Of a DNA stretch of 9,536 nt, positions 5,180 through 9,536 are shown one piece after another. Made by a program: the position numbers and the translations under genes. Source of the stretch: an uncultured Pseudomonadota bacterium (GTDB lineage Bacteria > Pseudomonadota > Gammaproteobacteria > Burkholderiales > SG8-39); contig CAIPGJ010000204.1 in the NCBI GenBank assembly GCA_903864555.1, positions 1 through 9,536 of the forward strand, read 5' to 3'. Numbering within the stretch: position 1 is the first letter of the stretch; each line of letters starts with the position of its first letter. The notes under the pieces are model-generated. The model was not told where the DNA came from. It did not search any database and saw only the letters and a program-made list of their open reading frames with translations.

Positions 5180-5932
5180 TCAGCCCCTCGCCTGCCACTG
5201 GCCACCCAGCGCCAGCACCCCATCGTGCAGCACTTCCAGCGCAGGCTGGACCTGCGCCGGTTCCCCGCGCACACCGAGTTCGATATGCCCACGGGCCCCA
5301 TCCTTGCCCACGGTAGGCAGACTGAAGCTCTTCACACCGGGAAAGCGCCTCTGCACTTCGAGCATCAGCGGGGTGATCTGGCTTTCCGTAAGCCCGTGCA
5401 CCACTCCCGAGGCATCGGCTTCGGGAACTGCGTGAAAGAGGCCTGCATACTGGTGGTCCAGCACCCACTCGACCATGGGCCAGGCCATGACTGGAAATCC
5501 GGGCACGAAATGATGGTCACCAAAGGAAAAACCCGGAATGCGGTTATAGGGATTCGGGATGATGCGGCTGCCCTCGGGGAACTCGCCCATCCTGAGGCGC
5601 TGGGGGGTGATCTCGTCGCCGAAGCGTGCCCGGATCTCCGCCTCGGCATCAGGAAGCAGTTGCAGTTTTACGCCGATCGCATCCGCTGCGCATTGCCGGG
5701 TGTGATCGTCCGGCGTCGAGCCGATGCCGCCGAAGCTGAAAACGATGTCCGGCGAGGCCAGCGTGCGCCTGAGCGTGGCCGTGATCAGCGATGGGTCATC
5801 CCCCAGATACTGCGCCCAGTCCAGGCGCATGCCCCGTGCGCGGAGAATTTCGATCAGCTTGCCGAAGTGCTTGTCCTGCCGCCGTCCCCGGGTGATCTCG
5901 TCGCCAATGATCAGTGCGCCCAGCATTCTCAT
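5180..5932 (-). CDS. Stand-alone MoCF/CinA-like molybdopterin-binding domain protein
   Basis: A 250-residue protein of the COG1058 type. Its N-terminal part is a MoCF/MogA-like domain: ALIIGDEITRGRRQDKH at about 6-22 and the substrate-loop signature FGGIGSTPDDHT at 67-78. It resembles the N-terminal half of CinA but lacks the C-terminal nicotinamide-nucleotide amidase domain that brings CinA to about 400 residues, so it should not be called CinA. Proteins of this kind are often labelled molybdopterin-binding, but their reaction is uncertain; CinA-type domains also hydrolyse ADP-ribose. The ATG at 5932-5930 overlaps the stop of the EI24 gene as ATGA, and GAGG lies six bases upstream, indicating translational coupling. 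An alternative start is Met3. It is the last gene of a minus-strand group with EI24 and DedA. Confidence 0.9.
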   Translation of the reverse strand: MRMLGALIIGDEITRGRRQDKHFGKLIEILRARGMRLDWAQYLGDDPSLITATLRRTLASPDIVFSFGGIGSTPDDHTRQCAADAIGVKLQLLPDAEAEIRARFGDEITPQRLRMGEFPEGSRIIPNPYNRIPGFSFGDHHFVPGFPVMAWPMVEWVLDHQYAGLFHAVPEADASGVVHGLTESQITPLMLEVQRRFPGVKSFSLPTVGKDGARGHIELGVRGEPAQVQPALEVLHDGVLALGGQWQARG

Positions 5933-6690
5933 GTGCTGCCTCTGTCTTCCATCACTCTCGTAAAGGAACCTGCCAGGGGCGCATTGCGCTGCTCGGCCAG
6001 ACGCGCAAGGCAGTAGTGGACATAGGCCAGCCCACCATAGACTGGCGCAAAGAAACCAAGCAGGGGCACGTGCGAGGCCAGGGCCACCGTCACGCCCAGC
6101 CAGAACAACGGCCAGCGTTCGGTGCGCATGAATTGCGACAACTCTGCGGCATCGGCGTGCGCAGCCAGCGCATCATAGGGATAGACGCGCTGGTTGAGAT
6201 ATCCAAGCAGACCCACCGACAATAGCGGCCACAGCGGCGGCAGCAACCACAAGGGCAGCGTCAGCACCCCCAGCAGCAGCAACCTCAGGCAACCAGCCAG
6301 GCTGTTCCACACACCGCCGGCAAAGCTGCCACCTTCGCGCTTCTGCAACTGCACATGCGAACGCGCCGCCACAAAGTTGACCATCAGGGGCATGGCGAAA
6401 ATGCCGGTCAGTAGGGTGGCCAGAACCAGCACCACCGGCACTAGCGCCAGCAGCAACAGGGCTGCAGCGGCATGGGTGGCCACCACGGACAGCGGCCACC
6501 ACTGCAGCAACCATTGCAGGGTGTCCAGTTGCAGCAACTGCGCGTCGATCCAGGCCACTGCTGCGCCCCAGAACGAAACAACGGCCACCAGCCAGACCAG
6601 GCCGGCAGCCAGCAGTGGCAGCACCATGAGGGCCAGCATGCGCGGATGCAACAGGCTGATGAAGCCGCGATACAGGGATTGCACAATCAT
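5929..6690 (-). CDS. EI24/CysZ-like domain integral membrane protein
   Basis: A 253-residue membrane protein with four hydrophobic blocks, around residues 17-47, 66-100, 133-165 and 193-222. Between the second and third blocks lies the loop VNFVAARSHVQLQKREGG, as seen in the EI24/CysZ family (CysZ is a sulfate-permeable inner-membrane protein in E. coli). The betaproteobacterial branch is usually annotated only as EI24-domain protein; sulfate transport here is unproven and no cys genes are adjacent. The start at 6690 is supported by AGAGG six bases upstream. The stop overlaps the start of the CinA-like gene by four bases (ATGA). It begins 84 bases after the DedA gene, with no terminator in between, so the three genes may be co-transcribed. 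Confidence 0.88.
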   Translation of the reverse strand: MIVQSLYRGFISLLHPRMLALMVLPLLAAGLVWLVAVVSFWGAAVAWIDAQLLQLDTLQWLLQWWPLSVVATHAAAALLLLALVPVVLVLATLLTGIFAMPLMVNFVAARSHVQLQKREGGSFAGGVWNSLAGCLRLLLLGVLTLPLWLLPPLWPLLSVGLLGYLNQRVYPYDALAAHADAAELSQFMRTERWPLFWLGVTVALASHVPLLGFFAPVYGGLAYVHYCLARLAEQRNAPLAGSFTRVMEDRGST

Positions 6691-6774
6691 CGCTTGCCTC
6701 TGTCAGTCCAATGCTCAGTCCGAATGTCTGGCGAACGCTCCCACGCTCGGGACACCGGCGTACTCACATGATGC

Positions 6775-7416
6775 TCAGGCGCGCGCGTTGCGCGTGCGGA
6801 CATACTGCACAACCAGAGGCATGACCGAAAGACCGATGATACCGAAAATGACGATCGTCAGATTGTTTCGCACAATAGGCAGATTGCCGAAAAAATAACC
6901 GGCATACACAAGCGAGAGCACCCAGATCAGGGCACCAGCGATGCTGAACCCGAGGAATCGCGGATAAGGCATCCGACCTATGCCCGCAACAAACGGCACA
7001 AAGGTGCGCACCAGCGGAATGAAGCGGGCAATGATGATGGTCTTGCCGCCATGCTTGAGGTAAAAAGCATGCGCCGCATCCAGTGCGCCGCGGTTGAACA
7101 GCCGCGAATTTTCCCAGCGGAAGACCTTCGGCCCCAGCGTATGTCCGACAGCATAGTTGACGTTGTCCCCGCACAGCGCCGCCGTGATGAGGGTGATGGC
7201 CAGCCAGTGGGCCTCCATGCCGCTGACTGCCCACAGGGCGCCGGCCACGAACAACAGCGAATCCCCCGGCAGGAAAGGCGTCACCACCAACCCGGTCTCG
7301 CAGAACACGATGGCAAACAGCAGCGCATAGATCCAGATCCCGTACTGCTGCAACAATGCAGCAAGGTGGCGATCCAGGTGGATGATGAGATCCCAGAACT
7401 GAAGAAGTATTTCCAT
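6775..7416 (-). CDS. DedA family inner-membrane protein
   Basis: A 213-residue DedA/VTT-domain membrane protein. FCETGLVVTPFLPGDSLLF near residues 38-56 holds E40 and D52. GGKTIIIARFIPLVRTFVPF near 123-142 holds R131 and R137. These four charged residues sit at the positions found essential in E. coli YqjA (E39, D51, R130, R136). The family is linked to membrane homeostasis, proton-dependent transport and the flipping of undecaprenyl phosphate or phospholipids; the actual substrate here is unknown. Further hydrophobic segments at 155-178 and 185-205 complete the usual topology. The ATG at 7416 has only a distant AGG as ribosome site. A minus-strand TAGAAT (7429-7424) just upstream might be a -10 that would give an almost leaderless mRNA, but no -35 supports it. 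It is divergent from mutL. Confidence 0.95.
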   Translation of the reverse strand: MEILLQFWDLIIHLDRHLAALLQQYGIWIYALLFAIVFCETGLVVTPFLPGDSLLFVAGALWAVSGMEAHWLAITLITAALCGDNVNYAVGHTLGPKVFRWENSRLFNRGALDAAHAFYLKHGGKTIIIARFIPLVRTFVPFVAGIGRMPYPRFLGFSIAGALIWVLSLVYAGYFFGNLPIVRNNLTIVIFGIIGLSVMPLVVQYVRTRNARA

Positions 7417-7471
7417 GGGCGCGATTCTACCTGCGCAATTCAGCCTTGCCGTGACCGACGCACACCCCCCG

Positions 7472-7477
7472 TATAAT
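7472..7477 (+). promoter_or_regulatory. -10 element of mutL
   Basis: A perfect TATAAT lies 43 bases upstream of the mutL ATG in otherwise GC-rich DNA. The nearest -35-like hexamer, TTGCCG at 7446-7451, is 20 bases away, so the -35 is poor. Transcription would begin near 7484, just before a run of eight C (7486-7493). Confidence 0.55.
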
Positions 7478-7520
7478 CGCTCCAGCCCCCCCCTTGAACA
7501 CCTTCCTGCGACAACCCCAG

Positions 7521-9341
7521 ATGCCCGCCATTCGGCCGCTTTCCGACACCCTGATCAGCCAGATCGCCGCAGGCGAGGTGGTGGAACGTCCGGCATCCGT
7601 GGTCAAGGAACTGCTGGAGAATGCCCTGGACGCAGGCGCACATGCCGTGGAAGTCAGCCTCGACCTGGGGGGCATCAAGCGTATCCGCATCAACGACGAC
7701 GGCGGCGGCATCGAATCGGATGAACTGCCACTGGCGCTCATGCGCCATGCCACCAGCAAGATTTCCACGCTGGAAGACCTGGAGTCGGTTCGGTCCCTGG
7801 GTTTTCGCGGCGAGGCGCTGGCTTCCATTGCCTCTGTGGCCCGGGTGAGTCTGATCTCGCGTCAGGCCCAGGCAGTGCATGCTTCGCGTATCGCCAGCGA
7901 GGGCGGCAGCACCACGCCGGTGGAACCGGCCGCGCACGCCCCTGGCACCACCATAGAAGTCGCGGACATCTACTTCAACACGCCGGCACGCCGCAAGTTC
8001 CTGAAAAGCGAAGCCACCGAATTCGCCCACTGCGAGGAAATGGTGAAGCGGGCAGCGCTGTCGCGACCGGATGCCGCCTTCAGCCTCAAGCACAACAACC
8101 GCGTATCACTGCACCTGCCGCGGGCGGATCTGCGCCGTCGCATCGCCGGTGTGCTGGGAGAGGATTTCGCCGCGGGCATGCGACCGGTCGATGAAAGCAG
8201 CGGTGGTGAAATTGCCCTGCGCCTGTCCGGATACGCCGGCGCGCCGGGTTTCTCCCGCTCCAGCCGCGACCTGCAGTATGTCTTTGTTAACGGCCGCTAT
8301 GTGCGCGACAAGGTGCTCACGCATGCCTTGCGCGAAGCCTATCGCGACCTGATGCATGGCGATCGCCATCCGGCCTACGTGCTGTTCCTCGACATCGATC
8401 CCCGAGCGGTCGACGTTAACGTCCATCCATCGAAGATCGAAGTGCGCTTTCGCGACTCGCGGGCCATCCACCAGTTTGTCTACCATGCCGTTGCCAAGGC
8501 ATTGTCGGGCAGCGCCTCGCAAACGCCGGCGGCACACGCCGCACTCGCCGAGTCCGGCAACCTGCAGGCGGTGGCCGCACCGACACCCTTGCCTTCGCAC
8601 ATGCCCGCCTTCCAGACCACCCTCGGCATTGCCCAGCCCCGGGGGGAGTACAACGCCTTCGTCGCCGCGGCCCGTCCGGGGACCGCCTGGCCGCAAGCGG
8701 CGCCACGGGCTGCAGCAGTGCTGACGCAGGCGAACCCGCCGGGCGACGCCCAGGTAGAACATCCGCTTGGCTACGCCCTGGCGCAGTTGCATGGCATCTA
8801 CATCCTCGCCCAGAACGCGCAAGGCCTGGTGCTGGTCGACATGCATGCCGCCCATGAGCGCATCCTGTACGAGCAATTGAAAACCGCCCTTGATGACAGC
8901 ACCATGCAGACCCAGAAACTGCTGGTGCCAGCCAGTTTCAACGCCGACAAGCTCGACGTGGCCACGGCCGAAGAGCATGCCGACACCCTGCTGGCACTGG
9001 GCTTCGACATCGCCCCGCTCTCGCCGACTGCGCTGGCGGTGCGTACGGTACCCGCCATGCTCGCCCATGGCGACCTCCCGGCACTGGCGCGCGGCATCCT
9101 CGGGGACATTCGCGAGTTCGGCGCCAGCCGCGTGGTTTCGGAGCGCCAGAACGAATTGCTTTCGACCATGGCCTGCCACGGCGCCGTGCGGGCCAACCGA
9201 CCGCTCACCGCGCACGAAATGAATGCGCTGCTGCGCGAAATGGAAGAGACCGAGCGCTCCGGCCAGTGCAACCACGGACGTCCGACCTGGTACCAGATGT
9301 CGATGGGAGACCTGGACCGGCTGTTCATGCGCGGACGCTGA
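7521..9341 (+). CDS. mutL: DNA mismatch repair protein MutL (endonuclease-type)
   Basis: A 606-residue MutL, the matchmaker of methyl-independent mismatch repair. The N-terminal GHKL ATPase has E30 and N34 in KELLENALDAGA, NDDGGGI (58-64), RHATSKI (75-81), GFRGEAL (94-100) and GTTIEVADIYFNTPAR. A Pro/Ala-rich linker follows (about 335-410). The C-terminal domain has the full endonuclease set: DMHAAHERILYE (440-451, matching DQHA-x2-E-x4-E with Gln replaced by Met), ACHGAVR (551-557), CNHGRP (583-588) and FMR (602-604). QKLLVP (465-470) fits the beta-clamp-binding motif. It should therefore nick DNA itself, as expected where MutH is absent. ATG at 7521 is chosen because MPAIRPLSDTLISQIAAGEVV is the usual N-terminus; a TTG at 7494 would add nine residues. 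Neither has a Shine-Dalgarno. miaA follows after 65 bases. Confidence 0.98.
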   Translation: MPAIRPLSDTLISQIAAGEVVERPASVVKELLENALDAGAHAVEVSLDLGGIKRIRINDDGGGIESDELPLALMRHATSKISTLEDLESVRSLGFRGEALASIASVARVSLISRQAQAVHASRIASEGGSTTPVEPAAHAPGTTIEVADIYFNTPARRKFLKSEATEFAHCEEMVKRAALSRPDAAFSLKHNNRVSLHLPRADLRRRIAGVLGEDFAAGMRPVDESSGGEIALRLSGYAGAPGFSRSSRDLQYVFVNGRYVRDKVLTHALREAYRDLMHGDRHPAYVLFLDIDPRAVDVNVHPSKIEVRFRDSRAIHQFVYHAVAKALSGSASQTPAAHAALAESGNLQAVAAPTPLPSHMPAFQTTLGIAQPRGEYNAFVAAARPGTAWPQAAPRAAAVLTQANPPGDAQVEHPLGYALAQLHGIYILAQNAQGLVLVDMHAAHERILYEQLKTALDDSTMQTQKLLVPASFNADKLDVATAEEHADTLLALGFDIAPLSPTALAVRTVPAMLAHGDLPALARGILGDIREFGASRVVSERQNELLSTMACHGAVRANRPLTAHEMNALLREMEETERSGQCNHGRPTWYQMSMGDLDRLFMRGR

Positions 9342-9364
9342 GCGGCTGCCACCGCCCAGCCGCT
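9341..9364 (+). other. Perfect stem-loop between mutL and miaA
   Basis: AGCGGCTG (9341-9348) pairs perfectly with CAGCCGCT (9357-9364) around an 8-base loop, starting at the last base of the mutL stop codon. No T run follows, so it is unlikely to be a full terminator; it may stabilise or mark processing of a mutL-miaA transcript. Confidence 0.5.
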
Positions 9365-9406
9365 GCGTTCCCGCGATCCCGTGCCCAGTCACCAGGAACC
9401 GAACGA

Positions 9407-9536
9407 TTGAACACCCCAGGGGAGCACCACCTGCCGCCAGTGCTGGCCATCATGGGGCCCACGGCCAGCGGCAAGAGCGCACTGGCCATGTCGCTGGCCT
9501 GCCGCCTTGGCGGCGAGATCATCAGTGTCGATTCCG
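9407..9536 (+). CDS. miaA: tRNA dimethylallyltransferase MiaA, N-terminal fragment (cut by window edge)
   Basis: The first 43 codons of MiaA, which transfers a dimethylallyl group to A37 of tRNAs that read codons starting with U. VLAIMGPTASGKSALAM (12-28) contains the P-loop GPTASGKS at 17-24, and EIISVDS (37-43) is the conserved block containing a catalytic Asp; both are diagnostic. The start is read as TTG at 9407, with AGGA nine bases upstream. A GTG at 9440 (codon 12) is the alternative but has a worse-placed ribosome site. Position directly after mutL is the classic order in beta- and gammaproteobacteria. The rest lies beyond the right edge. Confidence 0.93.
   Translation, partial: MNTPGEHHLPPVLAIMGPTASGKSALAMSLACRLGGEIISVDS

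Noticed and set aside
4985..6016. Plus-strand open frame of 343 codons starting just after phasin
   Set aside because: It would read through the phasin hairpins and terminator and the CinA-like gene in antisense; its composition is that of a GC-rich shadow frame.
7494..7520. TTG start for MutL adding nine residues
   Set aside because: The ATG at 7521 gives the usual MutL N-terminus; the TTG follows a C8 run with no ribosome site. It is not fully excluded.
8106..9392. Minus-strand open frame of 428 codons opposite mutL
   Set aside because: Long antisense frames are common in GC-rich genes; the product is Gly/His/Arg/Gln-rich without domains, and mutL motifs occupy the plus strand throughout.

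Overview
The window looks like a core-genome segment of a GC-rich proteobacterium, most likely a betaproteobacterium. The pointers are a polyhydroxyalkanoate granule phasin, a MutL carrying the endonuclease motif set usual in lineages without MutH, a mutL-miaA order, and a DedA / EI24 / short CinA-like cluster. This placement is inference from gene content; no rRNA or other taxonomic marker is present. I see no insertion sequence, phage gene, tRNA, CRISPR array or integrase.

Left part (1-2101, all minus strand). In transcription order: a thioredoxin, a Dps-type ferritin, a small NADPH-dependent FMN/quinone reductase, and the N-terminal 136 residues of a KefB/KefC-type K+/H+ antiporter that runs off the left edge. 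The last three are separated by only 34 and 28 bases and read as one operon for oxidative and electrophile stress. Kef channels elsewhere need a flavodoxin-fold quinone reductase (KefF or KefG) as partner, so the reductase here is a plausible partner drawn from a different family.

Middle (2346-5149). gluQ (glutamyl-queuosine tRNA(Asp) synthetase) is divergent from the thioredoxin gene and ends tail-to-tail, with an 8-base overlap, against an EamA/DMT-family transporter gene. An AT-rich block (about 36% G+C over 4201-4380, by hand count) then carries a good sigma-70 promoter for the phasin gene, flanked by two dyads resembling PhaR operators. Behind the phasin lies a highly structured 3' region. 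It ends in a hairpin whose 14-base loop is a repeated CCUCCU tract (an anti-Shine-Dalgarno mimic), followed directly by a strong intrinsic terminator. This is the layout of C-rich-loop regulatory sRNAs of the 'cuckoo' type and is the most interesting element of the window.

Right part (5180-9536). A minus-strand cluster DedA membrane protein > EI24/CysZ-like membrane protein > stand-alone MoCF/CinA-like protein, the last two joined by an ATGA overlap. Divergent from it is mutL on the plus strand, with a perfect TATAAT element and a C8 tract in its leader. After a perfect 8-bp dyad at the mutL stop codon comes the 5' end of miaA (TTG start), cut by the right edge. Essentially every stretch is explained by these eleven genes and their short control regions; no gap without a gene exceeds 300 bases.
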